Assembly: GCA_028554755.1 (NCBI GenBank) | Contig: JAPTOF010000015.1 | Location: forward strand, 5,642,001 to 5,706,000 | Direction of reading: 5' to 3' | Origin: Cordia subcordata | Taxonomy: Eukaryota > Streptophyta > Magnoliopsida > Boraginales > Cordiaceae | DNA: 64,000 nt | Part shown: positions 21,774 to 33,546 of the stretch, one piece after another | Layout: the number at the start of each line of letters is the position of its first letter | Position numbering within the stretch: position 1 is the first letter of the stretch | Made by a program: the position numbers and the translations under genes | The notes under the pieces: model-generated | What the model was told of the DNA's origin: nothing | Database searches by the model: none | The model's input: only the letters and a program-made list of their open reading frames with translations

Positions 21774-23360
21774 TTAGGATTGGCCATCTCTCTTAAAAGC
21801 TCACCTAAATTCCTAAAATGATATTCAATCCTATCATGTTCGGGATTAAATGGAATTAGGGGATTTCTAAGGGATTGCCTACCTAGCATACAACTTTATA
21901 CTAACTCTGGCAATTTTAACCCCCAAAACTTCAAAATTTCCTAAATCTCCAGCAACAAAGCCACAAACCTATGGGATCTACTAAAAACAAAAAGCAAAAG
22001 CAAAATAAAAATAAAGAAACTAACAAGCCATACTAAGAAAATAAAGTAAAGACAAAGAAAATAGGCTAACCAAACAAAAAGCAAAATAAGAGACTATGAA
22101 AACAAACTAACAAGATAAAGCAATAAAAACAAACAAAACAAGCAACCACTAAAACACACAAGCAATGAACACAAGCCCATCGTGCCTCCCTGGCAACGTT
22201 GCCAAGAACTTGATGTCTCTCTAAAGGTGCAAGCCCTAAAGACCCACAAGCTCACATTTTGGTGCGATATAGTGTGTGAGAATAGGTGTTGAACCACAAA
22301 GAGACTATTGTGTGGAAAAAGATCCTATACATGTGTGTCCTAGAAAATGCCTGAAAAGAAAGCTACACTAACCATATTTTTGGGGTTTTTGGATTTACAG
22401 GAGCTAACACTAAAGAAAACAAAACTACACTATGGGAAACATGAATGGAAGATGGGGAAACAAACTAAATTATAGGGGACTTAACTATTGGATGACTTTT
22501 GCTTACTAATGGGTGATTTTGACTTAAATGCTATGGGATTACAGGGGATGGCTTGATTAAAGGATGCTCTTAGCTAGGTCACTAACTAGTGTCCTAATTT
22601 ATCCCCAAGATTTAGTACGAGTTTATCCCTCGGTGGGACCTCCTAGAACCATAGCGTGGTCCTTATGACCTGGGGTCTTAGGAGTGACTAACTAGCTTCC
22701 TAGGTGATCTAAGATAGACCTACCCTAATACTTAAACCATTGACTAGGTTTAAAGCCAAGACCTAGTGTCGCTAGGATCAACTAAACCTACCTAAAAACC
22801 TATATAGCTCTAATCATACACAGATTAGCTTAGGATAAAAGAGAGATACCTTTTTATCCATAACCATGTTTTACAATCCAAGAGCTTATGCCCATATCCT
22901 TGTGTTTGATCCTCTTAGATCCTTGATTCCTAGGTGTTTTGTGTGTGGAAGAGTATATGTTAGATGGGTGAGAGTTAGTGTTTAGTGTGTGAAAAGTGGG
23001 TGAGAAAATGTGTGTGAATGGATTAAAAAGATTCGATTCCCCCTATGAGTTCTCTACATTGGACCCTATTTATAGCTGTCAGCAGTACTACTGACTGACC
23101 CTACCGGTCAGCCGGTACGTTTGACTGCTACATCTATTCTTCTTTGGATCTACTGGCTGACTTCAAGGCGGTCGACTGGTTCTTTCAAATTGCTTCAAAG
23201 CTCAATTTTCTTTACTTCTGGCCTTTATCCCACGACCCGTACGTCTTCTTTCTTTATCACCCATCACATGCAAGCTTTAATTTCACCTTATAACTCGCCA
23301 ATGGTACAACACTAAGCTTCTAGTGTAGCATATACCCAGGAAACTAACTATATACACATA
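21774..23360 (-). mobile_element. 5' end of a minus-strand Athila element (LTR, primer site, gag start)
   Basis: The LTR (22211-23360) is truncated on its U3 side by the plus-strand element at 23361 and lacks about 500 bp near 22800. The primer site at 22187-22204 reads TGGCAACGTTGCCAGGGA on the minus strand. The leader (21900-22186) resembles 25170-25400. A gag start (ATG at 21889, MLGRQSLRNPL) parallels MLGRRSLGNPL of the Athila at 25425. The gag decays quickly after about 40 codons. Confidence 0.7.
22211..23360 (-). mobile_element. Partial LTR, minus orientation
   Basis: Ends (minus strand) ...AGAGACATCA at 22211. Contains a GGTCAGCCGGT-type cluster (23085-23180) and TATA (CTATAAATAGG, near 23070). 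An internal deletion joins the hairpin region directly to the post-TATA region near 22800. Confidence 0.7.
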
Positions 23361-25143
23361 CTGATGTGTTGTGTTTTTGTGTGTGTTTATGTTGTTAATT
23401 GCCTATGTTGAAGAGGTGTTCTGAGCCTTAGAAGATGCATTAGTATAGAACATATGTTAGAGTTAGGCTTAAGCTTAAGCAAATGTACACAGTTGAGTTT
23501 AAAGACAAATACAACACTAATGCATGAATGTTTCTCGTGATTGGTGAAGTTAGGTCAAAAGCTTAGGATTTGAATTAATGAAGATTCGATATTGGAGTCA
23601 AGTTCGAGGTGATCAAGATGTGGAGAAGCATAAAAGAAGTGTTTGGAGACAACTAGGTGAAGAAAAGAGCAATTAGAGCAAAATAGACGCAACGCGAGAA
23701 AATTGGCCAGCTTCTGACCTAGCCGGTAGACCCCCTTTCCCAGAGCTGGCCAGCTTAGGGGATTGGCCAAAATAGAGAGCAACCCATTTTGGGCCAATCG
23801 ACCTCAATGCTAGACCAATCGACTGGCCAAGGCTCCCGTCTAGACGTGATTGTTGCACTATTTAAGCCCTTTTCTAGCCCCTTTTTAAGTAGATTTTGAT
23901 CCCTTCATTCACACACCCACTTCTCACACACAAAATCCTTCTTTCACTCACCTTCAATACACACATTAACACATAACCACTTGAAATTAAGTTGATTTTC
24001 GAAGGATTGTAACATAAATTGGTGAAGATTACTCAAGATTGTAAAGATGATTTAGGGTGTCTAAACTTGTGTATGGGATGATTTACATACTCTTTATTGT
24101 GAGATTTTATTGGCTTATATATATACATACTTTGTTTTTATTTTGAAAAGCTTTGTATCATTTCATGTCCATGTGTTTGATGTAATGCTTGAGTGAGTAG
24201 TATGTATTTAGATTGAGTTGTATATGCTATAGAACACTTCTGATCCTTAGATTATGCATGTCTGTGTGTGTGATTGTGGAGAATATGAAATGGGTTGGTT
24301 CTATTCATATCTATGTGAGTATAAAACATGTCTTATAGTGAATACATGCTCAATTAATGCTACATGTTGATGCTTGAATGCTTCTAATGGCATAAATCAA
24401 ACTTGTATGTGTTTTTACCATGAATAGGATGTCATATTCACAACACCTTGCCTTAGAACATGTAGGACTATGCCTTTTACAAACCAATCCTCTTTAGTGC
24501 CCCTAGAATAACAATGCATAAGTTAAGACCAGCCTAGATCGAGTCCTCTTTAGCTTTAAATCCAGCAAATAAAAGTTTGGATAGGCTTAGTCGACCCTAA
24601 GAACCCTAGGTCTTATCTTTAAATCTAGTTAATGGTTTAGGAATTAGGTTGAGATCATTCTAGGGCATCTAGGTAGCTTTCTAGTCTCTCCTATGGCCTT
24701 AAGTACATCAGGACCACACCGTACCTCTAAGTGTGCACGCTTAAGGACAGACCAACACCGAGTCCTAGGGTGTAATTAGGACACTAGCTAGTTGCTTAGT
24801 AATAGAAGTTGTATTTAGTAATCCGATCCCCAAATCCCACAGCATTAAGTTAAGAAGTTACTCGTTCACAAGAGTAGGTCATCCTATCATCTTCCCATTG
24901 TTTCAATCCCTTAAGATTATCTTAATTCTTGCTTTTCCTTTCTATCATTGCTCCCTAAAATTCAAAAAGCACAAAAAGATGTTAGTTTAAGTTCCTTTTT
25001 AAGCATCTCCTAAAGCTAGCTAGTATAGAATTTCTTCCACAATTCACACCTCCCTGTGGTTCGACACCCGTACTTGTACACGCTATTCTACTCGATCTAT
25101 ATGCTTGCGGGTCTTTTAGGGCTTGTACCGAAAAGGCACACCA
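23361..25143 (+). mobile_element. 5' LTR of the Athila element
   Basis: Starts TGATGTGTTGTGTTTTTGTG and ends ...AAAAGGCACACCA. It is 1,783 bp. Palindrome-type words run 23718-23850, followed by TATA-like CACTATTTAAGCCC at about 23853. Hairpin words are at about 24550 and 24612, and the conserved CTCCCTGTGGTTCGACACCC end is near 25050. Confidence 0.88.
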
Positions 25144-25149
25144 AGTTCT

Positions 25150-25167
25150 TGACGCCGTTACAGGGGA
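25150..25167 (+). other. Primer-binding site, tRNA-Asp type
   Basis: TGACGCCGTTACAGGGGA, 6 nt after the LTR end, against TGGCGCCGTTGCCGGGGA complementary to the tRNA-Asp 3' end. Confidence 0.8.
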
Positions 25168-25418
25168 GGCACCGTGGTTTGCATTCTTTGCTTGTGTGTT
25201 TTGGTCATTACTTTGTTTGTTTTTCTTGCTTTCTCTTTATAGTTTGTTTAGTTTTTGTTTATCTTGCTTCTTATTTATATTATCTTACTTCGGTACTTGC
25301 TTAGCTATCTTTGTTTTTGTTTTCATTTTTAGTAGACTTTCTAGGATTATGGCTTATTTGTTGTAGACGTAGGTTTATTGAAGTTTCCGAGGGTTGAAGT
25401 GGCCGGAGTTAGGATAGT

Positions 25419-26780
25419 TTGTGCATGCTTGGTAGGAGATCCCTTGGAAATCCCCTAGATGAGGAGCTTATTCTTAGGCAATTCTTTCTCCCCAAAGCTT
25501 TTAAGCCTAATTTGGCTATTCAAATTCTGGGTTTAGGGGAGATGAATTTTGAGATTAAGCATAATATGTTGGCCATGCTTCCTTCCTTCTATGGGAGAAG
25601 TAATGAGAGTCTTCTAGAGCATATTACCAATTTTGTTAAGATGAGTTCCACCCTCCATGTTCCCAATGTCTCCCAAAAGGTCATATGTCTAGGATTGTTT
25701 CCTTTCTCTCTTAAGAACAAGGCTAGGACTTTGTTGCATTCCTTACCTAATGGTTGCATTACTTCATGGGCTAAGCTTCAATCTAAGTTCTTTCAAAAAT
25801 TTTATCCTATGGCCAAGACAACCGACCTTAGGACCACTATTATGACTTTCTCCTAACATGATCTAGAATCTTTTCATGAGGCTTGGGAGAGGTTCAAGGA
25901 CCTTCTTAGACAGTGCCCACACCATGGATATGGTATTCATGACCTCCTCTAATACTTCTTTCGAGGTTTAAATGAGCAAAATAGGATGATGGTCAATGCC
26001 ATCTCTGGTGATGGCTTCTATACCTTGAGACCTATGGAGGCATGGGAGAAAATGGAGTTGATGGCCTAAAATTCTTTTCAAAACTTTGCCGTGGATAAGT
26101 CTAGTCGAAGAGGTAGTAAGAGAGATGTTAGTGAGATGGGAGTTTCTTTAGATTTACCCATTGACGTAGAGGCCTTAACAAATAAGTTAGATCAATTTAT
26201 TTCTTTGTCTCTTTCATCTCACGATCATAGGACTAGTTCGATAGGTTTGTCCTCCGCCCCTTTGGTAGTTAAGGTGTGTGCATTGTGTGCTAAGTCATCT
26301 CATGAGACCGTAGCTTGTCCTTTGGCACCCCAGTTTCTCGAATTCATGAAAGAGCAAGTGTGTGCTACTCAAGTTTATTCTCGCGAGTACAACCCGTACT
26401 TGAACACTTACAATCCTAGTTGGAAGGACAACCCAAAATTTTCTTGGAGACAAGGTCAACATGAGTCTAGTTGACACCCAAGTTCCACCCCAGTAGCAAC
26501 CCCGTCCTTAATATCCTCCAGGCTTCTACCATCTCAATCAACCCCATCTCACTAGTGCTTCTTAACCTCAGGCTTTACCTACTCCTTCTAGTAGCCAGCC
26601 TCCTAGTAATGACATGATGAAGATAATGCAATTCATTCAGAACTAGCAGCAAGAATTAGTAGAGAATAGGCAGCACATGGCTAGGATTGAGGCACAGTTA
26701 AGGCAGTTGGCCAGTCAGTTGAGCACTAGAGACCCCAGGAAATTACCTTCTCAGTCGAAGGTGAACCTTAGAGTCTAGTC
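25419..26780 (+). pseudogene. Athila gag pseudogene
   Basis: Gag forms the virus-like particle. The first part (25419-25856) carries the capsid-type retrotransposon gag region (LAMLPSFYGRSNESLLEHI, SWAKLQSKFFQKFYP). After a stop at 25854 the frame continues (FHEAWERFKDLLRQCP-HHGY, NAISGDGF) with further stops at about 25950 and 26068. A CCHC knuckle CALCAKSSHETVAC lies at about 26278-26320, and YNPYLNTYNPSWKDNPKFSW at 26390-26450 is an Athila gag signature. A Gln-rich tail (ENRQHMARIEAQLRQLASQL) ends near 26780. Confidence 0.85.
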
Positions 26781-27268
26781 CTGTTCCTTCACTGATACGA
26801 TTTAACCCTCTCAAGCCTAAGCTAAGGCCGTCACCACTTTTAGGAGTGGTAGAATAGTGGATAATAGGGTAGGAGTTAAATTTGTAGTACTGTACCTAGT
26901 GGTCCTTAACCCTAGTCTAGAGTGCCACATAGTAGCCCTGTTGAGGGTGATTCTAGAGAGGGTCCTATTGAGAAAGTTGAGCATATTAGAGACCATAAAG
27001 AGAGTAGTACTTCCCGCCTACATCTGGAGCAAAAGGAGACCATTGATGTTTCCTATATGTCTAAAGGTATTGCATCTAAAGTTCCTTTCCCATCCGCTTT
27101 AGAGAGGCTCACGCCTAGTGAAGATTCTAGGTTTTTCAAGATCTCAAAGCATCTTAAGGACCTTAAGGTTAATCTTCCCTTAATAGATGCGATCCTTTCC
27201 ATCTCTCTTATTTTAAGTTCTTTAAGGACCTTTGTACAAGGAAGCATAGATAATCGAACATTTCTAAG

Positions 27269-27646
27269 ATGGTGAGGCTTACGGAGAAGGTGAGTAGTAT
27301 TTGTACTTCAAGCCTTCTAGCCAAAATGAGTAACCCCAGAGCTTTCACCATTCCTTGTAAGATCTGTAAGACTCAGATTGATCACGCCTTACTAGATTTA
27401 AGGGCTAGTATGAATCTCATTCCCTACTCCGTCTATCAACAGCTAGGTCTAGGTGAGTTGTCCCCAATACATGTTACTTTTAAGCTAGTTGGTAGGTTCG
27501 AGTGTAGACCTAAGGGTGTGGCAAAAGATGTTATAGTCCAAGTAGATGAGTTCGTGTACCCTATTGACTTCGTAGTATTAGATATGGATTTAGGTCACGA
27601 TACTAGTATTCCACCCCCGTTCTATCTAATCACCTTTTCTTTGTAA
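27269..27646 (+). pseudogene. Athila aspartic protease remnant
   Basis: The region KMSNPRAFTIPCKICKT...ALLDLRASMNLIPYSVYQQLGLGEL is the Athila protease. The active-site triad, expected as D-[ST/L]-G, reads DLR: Gly is replaced by Arg, which should abolish activity. FVVLDMDLGHD follows. The frame then breaks before the linker GLFRMKFGNLRSTMKVAEAMNRAS (about 27671-27750). The protease processes the Gag-Pol polyprotein. Confidence 0.8.
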
Positions 27647-27835
27647 CCGTCTATGCCATTAGTCATTGTAGGTTGGGGTTATTTAGGATGAAATTTGGAA
27701 ATTTGAGGTCCACTATGAAGGTTGCCGAGGCTATGAATAGGGCTAGTGTAGGAGGAGAAAATGATGGAGAAGAGTGCTTTAGAATGGATGTGATTAATTC
27801 TTGTGTCGAGGACTTTGTAGAGAGAACTATGACTA

Positions 27836-29054
27836 ATGGAAAGAATTGAGGAATTGTTGTCTAGCTTTGATTTGGAGACCTTAGAGCGTAAATATGTAGC
27901 TTATACCTCTTTAGTTGATACGTCACTTGAGGTTATTCCTTCTACTCTTGATTCTAGTGATGTACCTGTTGATAATGTTGAGGTTAAGTCCCCCTTGGTT
28001 GAGCCTAGCCTATCTTTAGAGCTTAAACCCCTTCCCAATCATTTGAAGTATGCTTTCCTAAGCCCTAGTGAGACCTTTCCGATTATCATAGCTTCTGATC
28101 TTTCTAATGAGCATGAGGAATGTCTCTTAGAGATCCTTAGGAAACATAGAAAGGCTATAGGTTGGAAAATTGATGACTTGAAAGATATAGATCCTTCGGT
28201 TTGTATGCATCGTATTCATCTTAAGGATGGAGTCGTTCCTTCTAGGGAGATGCAAAGGAGGCTAAACCTATACATGAGCAAAGTAGTTAAGAAAGAGATC
28301 ATTAAGCTTTTAGATGCAGAAATTATTTATCTGATCTCCGATAGCGAGTGGGTTAGTCCGGTCCAAGTAGTCCCTAAAAAGTCTGAGATCACGGTTGTAA
28401 AGAATGAGAGAGAAGAGCTTATCCTTACACTTTCTCCCACGGGCTGGAGAGTTTGTATTGACTATAGGAAGCTCAACTCCAAAACTAGAAAGGATCATTT
28501 TCCGTTGCCTTTTTTGGACTTGATCTTAGATAGAGTAGTTGGACATAGCTACTATTGCTTTATAGATGGCTATTCGGGGTATAATCAGATCCCTGTGTTT
28601 CCTGCAAACCAAGAGAAAACCACCTTTACTTGTCCTTATGGCACTTTTGCCTCTTGGAGAATGCCCCATCGATCTTTGTAATGCCCCAGCAACATTTCAG
28701 AGATGTATGATGGCCATTTTTAGTGACATGATAGAAAAGCATTTAGAGATTTTTATGAATGACTTCTCAATCTTTGGTGATAGTTTTGATGAGTGCTTGA
28801 GTCACCTCTATTTAGTCTTAGACCGATGTCAGGAGAAAAACTTAGTGTTGAGTTGGGAGAAGTCCCACTTTATGGTGCAGCGAGGGATAGTTTTGGGTTA
28901 TATAGTTTCATCTAGTGATATTCAAGTTGATCCAGCTAAGGTAGAATTGATTGAGAAATTGCTTATTCCTAAATGTGTTAAGGATGTTAGATCTTTTCTA
29001 GGGCATGTAAGATTCTACCGTAAGTTTATTAAGGATTTTAGCCATATAGTGTGA
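27836..29054 (+). pseudogene. Athila reverse transcriptase pseudogene
   Basis: Linker and RT in one frame to 28681 (RREMQRRLNLYMSKVVKKEI, DYRKLNSKTRKDHFPLPFLD, CFIDGYSGYNQIPVFPANQE). A +1 shift near 28665 leads to LCNAPATFQRCMMAIFSDMI and the thumb (28566-29054). The catalytic FMDD box reads FMND: the first Asp is Asn, an inactivating change. Reverse transcriptase makes cDNA from element RNA. Confidence 0.88.
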
Positions 29055-29087
29055 CCCTTGTAGGCTTTCAATAAGCTTAAATCCTTA

Positions 29088-29470
29088 TTGTCCTCCTACC
29101 CGATCATCCAGCCACCTAATTACAGTCTCACATTTGAGGCTATGTGTGACGCATCCGATTATGAGATAGGAACCATTTTAGGTCAAATGAGGGACTGTTG
29201 GCGAAACCCAAAAGAACTACACTACCATAGAAAAAGAGCTTCTAGCAATTGTCCTCTCCCTCGACTAGTTTAGGTCATACATCCTAGGGTCTAAAGTGAT
29301 TGTCTACACTGATCATGCCACGTTGAGGTACTTGTTGTCTAAGAAAGAGTCTAAGCCCTACTTGATTAGGTGGTTGCTCTTTCTTCAAGAGTTTGACATT
29401 GAAATTCGGGATAAGAAGGGTAATGACAACTTAGTTACAGATCACCTTTCATGTCTTGTTAGTGAGTCTT
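29088..29470 (+). pseudogene. Athila RNase H remnant
   Basis: Starts at FEAMCDASDYEIGTILGQ (29135), with the first catalytic Asp kept. A frameshift near 29200 scrambles the middle. [20 protein letters not shown] (29296) and [20 protein letters not shown] restore the frame. Confidence 0.8.
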
Positions 29471-29637
29471 CTAAAGATCATCTCCTTTTTGTGATTCCTT
29501 TCCCGATGAGCAATTGTTTGTCGTCTCTCATCACACACCTTGGTTTGCTCACATTTTCAATTATCTAACCATAGGGCATTTTTCCTCCTATTAGGAGAAG
29601 AGAGAGATAGAGAGAGAGAGAGAGGTTCCTAAAACAA

Positions 29638-30412
29638 GTGAGACATTTCTTTTGGGAGGATCTCTATCTTTTCAAAGTGCGTACAGATCAAGTGATTCGC
29701 CGGTATATGCCCAAGGACAAGTTTAAGAGCATGTTGAGTATGTGTCACGATGAGGGGTGTGGAGGTCATTTTAGTGGAAAGAAGACTACCATGAAGGCCT
29801 TGCAATGTGGATTGTTTTGCCCTACTCTCTTTAGGGATGCCCAAGAGTATTGTAAGAAGTGTGTGAAATGTCAACAATCTGGGTTCATCTCAAGGAGAAA
29901 CATGATGCCTTTATCCCCTATTCTTCCATGTAAGTTATTTGATGTTTGGGGTATAGATTGTCCATTTTCACCTTCCTTTAGGTATCAATACATTTTGGTA
30001 GCCGTAGACTATGTGTCAAAAATGGGTTGAGGCTATTCCCACATGCACTAATGACCATAAAGTAGAAATGAAATTCATTAAGGAGAATATTTTCTCTAGA
30101 TTTGGAGACCCTAGGGTTTTAATTAGTGATGGGGGTTTGCATTTTCACCACAGGACTTTAGAGGCCTAGATGAGGAGATATTTGGTTACCTATAAGGTTG
30201 CTATTCCTTACCACCTGTAAATTAGTAGACAAATAGAGGTGTTCAATAGGGAGATTAAGCACATTCTAGAGAAAACGGTTAGGCCCAATAAGAGAGATTG
30301 GTCTTTTAGATTGAATGACGCTTTGTGGGCCTATCGTACTGCCTTTAAGACTCCTATTGATATGTCTCCGTATCGATTGGTTTATGGGAAAGCTTGTCAC
30401 TTCCCGGTAGAA
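29638..30412 (+). pseudogene. Athila integrase remnant, 3' truncated
   Basis: The HHCC zinc finger (CHDEGCGGHFSGKKTT...CKKCVKCQQSG) and core start (FDVWGIDCPFSPSFRYQYIL, first catalytic Asp) lie in one frame to 30030. After a shift, FGDPRVLISDGG (second Asp) and [19 protein letters not shown] (catalytic Glu) follow. [20 protein letters not shown] and CHFPVELE mark the end. Upstream at 29595-29625 is a (GA)n tract. Sequence after 30412 is unrelated. Confidence 0.85.
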
Positions 30413-30612
30413 CTTGAGCTGTTTTATAAGACAAACGTGAGCTATCACCTCAAAGACAAGTCTAAAGTCATTTTAGCATGAAAACATTTTTAAAAATACA
30501 AAGACATTTAGAAACAAGTTTAGGCATATAATATCTCAACTTTTCAAGCGAGAGAGAGAGAGAGAATTATAAGATAAAGACCAAGGCATCTTTACAAAGA
30601 TCATCTACGACC
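30413..30612. other. Unassigned 200 bp between Athila and chromovirus
   Basis: Contains AAAACATTTTTAAAAATAC-type AT-rich sequence and a short (GA)n run (30547-30563). It ends with CGACC, the probable left target duplication of the chromovirus. Origin not recognised. Confidence 0.4.
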
Positions 30613-31195
30613 TGTCATGCCTTACCGATAAAGACACCACATGGGCAGCAAGATGACAAGACCGAGGCTTGCACGGAAGCACATGTGATACTTTCCCTCA
30701 CAAGGGCAACCCTGATGATGCAGCCGCCATGTGAGCAACCATGTGGCCAGGATGACAAAGCTTGTACGGATGCACGCATAGCACTTCTCTCCAGGAAAGA
30801 TCTAGAAGATACACTAGATAGGATGGATATGGTAAGGAATTTGAAAGAATGTCAAAGCCCTTGATTAAAAGATTATTGATTACGATTGATTGTAAATATC
30901 ACATGATTAGGGTATAATACTTTAGAAGCTTATATTAGCCATTAAATTGAAATAATCTTAGTCATTCATTAGATTGAAAGCATGTATAAATAGCCTAACT
31001 TTTCATTTGTATCATAGGCAGAAAAGTTTAAGAGTAATACAAAGTCTTATTCTCTCATCTCTTCATTCCGATACTTTACTTTTCATCTTGCGAAGTTCTT
31101 TTGTTAGTGTATTTTAGGTTGACTTAGCCACGTTTTCATTAGAAAAATGTCTAAGTACTGCACGCAGCACTTACGTTAAGCTAAAGGGCATGATA
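30613..31195 (+). mobile_element. 5' LTR of the chromovirus
   Basis: 583 bp, TGTCATGCCTTACC... to ...GGGCATGATA. It aligns end to end with 33547-34154; the second copy has an extra short duplication (AACCCCGATAATGCAGGCGCC-like unit, 33640-33690). TATA-like TGTATAAATAGCC is near 30985. Confidence 0.88.
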
Positions 31196-31197
31196 AG

Positions 31198-31211
31198 TGG
31201 TTACTAGAGCC
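31198..31211 (+). other. Primer-binding site, initiator tRNA-Met type
   Basis: TGGTTACTAGAGCC against the usual TGGTATCAGAGCC, two bases after the LTR. Confidence 0.65.
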
Positions 31212-31423
31212 AAGGTTACATGCAAGGTGTTTGTAATTTTACTCCTTTGAAGGATGTCTTCTTTAGGTGTTGAGAAAAACGTTGATGCTAGTAATGATGA
31301 GAAGGGAAGAGAGGCCCAACCCCCTCCTACAGCAGCCAAAGGCAACAAGAGGGGAAAATCTCGTGATGTGCAAACTGCTTTTAGGCACGTTTGACAAAAG
31401 CATAAGATGTTGTTGCTGAGTTC

Positions 31424-32350
31424 ATGCAGAAATTTCAACAGCTTGGGTTTAACGATAAGGAGGCACCGAGTTTGGGTGACCTATGTGAAGGACTCAAGAA
31501 CCTTGAAGCTCATGTGCAAACTGCAGAAGAGACAACTAAGAAAGCACTAATCGAGAAAGAAACCCTTACCGATGGGTTACAAGTTAAGATTACCAAGCAT
31601 GATCGCAAGATGTCTGAACAAGACAAGATCCTTGAGAAGATGAAGAGGGATTGGGCTATGTGTAGAGAGGCAATAGCTCGTGGCCCATCAACCTACCACC
31701 ATACACCAAAGATGGACGTGTCAAGACCTAGTCTCTATAGTGGCAAACGTGAGGCCAAAGAGGTAGACAATTTCTTTTGGCAGATTGAACGATACTTTGA
31801 TACGGCTGGGCTCGAGGAGGATGCTAGCTGTATGAAGATAGCAACACTCTACTTCTCAGAGGATGCAACTCTGTGGTGGCGTATGAAGCACCAAAAGTTC
31901 TAAGAGGCTAAGAGGGAACTTCTAACTTAGACTCCTTTTAAGGAGGATATATATGCCCAATTCTACCATGAAGAGGCCGAATGGGAAACTCGTGACAAGC
32001 TTAGAGTCCTAAAGCATATAGGGACTATTCATCAATACATTCAAGAATATATCTCCCTTAAACTCCAGCTACGTAATAAACCCAATTATGGTCATATGTA
32101 TGACTTTGTCAAGGGTTTGCAGCCATAGGTACAACAAGAAGTACAAATGAGAAAACCCAAGAAGAACGACCCTGCCAAACCCCGGGAAGATTTGACAAAA
32201 AATGGTAAGGAAGACGAGAGTCCCAAGGGGCAAGACAAGGATAGACATCAGAAACAACCTTTCAATAAAGATGAGAAGAGAGATAAGAGATACCTCAAGT
32301 GCTACTTTTGTCTCGATTCTCATCCATAGAGAGAGTGTCCAAGAAGAGAA
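31424..32350 (+). pseudogene. Chromovirus gag pseudogene
   Basis: An N-terminal coiled-coil-like segment (KNLEAHVQTAEETTKKALIE...KILEKMKRDW) precedes the gag capsid region (REAKEVDNFFWQIERYFDTA, SEDATLWWRMKHQKF). Stops at 31901 and 32126 break the frame. A Lys/Asp-rich linker and a CCHC knuckle CYFCLDSHP-x-REC follow, with a TAG inside the knuckle at about 32327. Confidence 0.82.
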
Positions 32351-32359
32351 ACACTCAAC

Positions 32360-32855
32360 ATGATGATTGAGGAACGCGAGAAGACCTGCGAAGGACAAAT
32401 GGGTTATCTTCAGTTGCTAAATGCTTTGAATGCCAAGATGACCCCAAGGGCCACATCAAGGGGTGGCTTGATGTATGTGGAGGCATTGATTCAGGGAAAG
32501 CTGTCTGGGGCCATGTTGGACATTGGAGCTTCTTATAATTTCATGGCAGAGGACGAAGCCAAGAGATTGGGACTTATCCTGAACAAGTCTCAAGGGTCCT
32601 TTAAGACTATCAATTCAGCCCCGCGACCATTAACAGGTATGGAAAAAAATGTTTACTTGGTAGGGGAAATTAAATTTTACGGTGGTACCCATGGATGACA
32701 TTGAGTTTGTCCTTGGTATGGGGTTTCTTAGACAAGCAAAGGCCATCCCCATACCCCACCATGAACATACGATGATCATAGAGGAGAATACCCCTTGTAT
32801 GGTACCAGCGAAGATCCAAGCTAAACTCGAAAATAGGCAACTTTTGACCATTTGA
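32360..32855 (+). pseudogene. Chromovirus aspartic protease remnant
   Basis: LMYVEALIQGKLSGAMLDIG followed by ASYNFMAEDEAKRLGL is a retropepsin-like protease with the active-site triad D-I-G (usually D-T-G). A frameshift near 32690 leads to DDIEFVLGMGFLRQAKAIPI, the family's second conserved block. After about 32855 the normal RT region does not follow. Confidence 0.82.
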
Positions 32856-33309
32856 GTGGACAAAAGTGTTCAACAAAATTAGAGGCATACTCAAAAGCCA
32901 TGAAAGGAGTGGATAAGGGTGAGCAAGTGGCAGACAAGACACCAAATGAGGTTGCCAAAGGCCTTGGAAAGGTGGAAGAGACCATATCACCCTTGTTACA
33001 AAGGAAGGCACCACCTATGAAAAAGGTGGACCTTTCATATGACGAGACATATGGTACCAAGCAAAAGAGTGGGGCAACCATACTTGACAAGACCCAACTG
33101 TTGCTCAATCTCCAAAGAAGCCGAGCAATGGGCAAGTAGTCAATTAAAGTAGAAACAAGTCAACGAACCCTTGCTGCTCATACTAGGGAGTTAGAGACCA
33201 AGTGCAAAACCAGTTAACCTCAGATGGAGCAAGCTAGTTCATCAAGATCTGCCTTAACTAATCAGCTAGCAAGATGATCAGAGGAGCAAGTCGAGAAAAG
33301 AAGGACACA

Positions 33310-33546
33310 ACCATAAAAAACCTAGCAACAATGGTAGATCCTCATGATAAGGAAGTCGATTTCATTAAAGCCGATTGTGTAAGAAGACTTCCACTGTGAC
33401 ATGACTACTTGGTGCATTGGAAGCGCTTGCCAACAAGTGAGGCAAATTAGGAACCAGCAGACTCTCTTGGAAACTTTATGAAGGAGATTATGACGTATCA
33501 TGAGGAGATCGCGATGAAGACGTTCACGGAATTGGGTGGGGGAGTA
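33310..33546 (+). pseudogene. Chromodomain tail of the missing integrase
   Basis: In frame: DKEVDFIKADCVRRLPL, stop, HDYLVHWKRLPTSEAN, stop, EPADSLGNFMKEI. This is the chromodomain of plant chromoviruses (YLVKWKGL-x-SEA-x-WEPA pattern; the second stop replaces the Trp). Chromodomains bind modified histone tails and steer integration. Upstream, 32860-33300 is poorly conserved coding remnant. Keeping this segment while RT and integrase are gone indicates a precise internal deletion. Confidence 0.82.

Larger units (their letters stand above)
23361..30412 (+). mobile_element. Athila-type Ty3/gypsy element, nearly full internal region, 3' truncated
   Basis: Plus-strand order: 5' LTR (23361-25143), tRNA-Asp primer site, gag, protease, RT, RNase H, integrase. 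It ends abruptly at about 30412 inside the integrase C-terminal region (CHFPVELE), so the 3' LTR is missing. Many stops and frameshifts mark it as dead. It was inserted at the U3 side of a minus-strand LTR. Confidence 0.9.

Noticed and set aside
25150..25167. Possible tRNA gene because of the tRNA-Asp match
   Set aside because: Only about 18 nt match the complement of the tRNA 3' end, next to an LTR, so it is a primer-binding site.
31181..31438. Minus-strand frame over the chromovirus leader
   Set aside because: Antisense to the leader and gag start; no recognisable domain.
32670..33135. Overlapping minus-strand frames of 104-114 codons in the chromovirus
   Set aside because: Antisense shadows of the protease and linker region.
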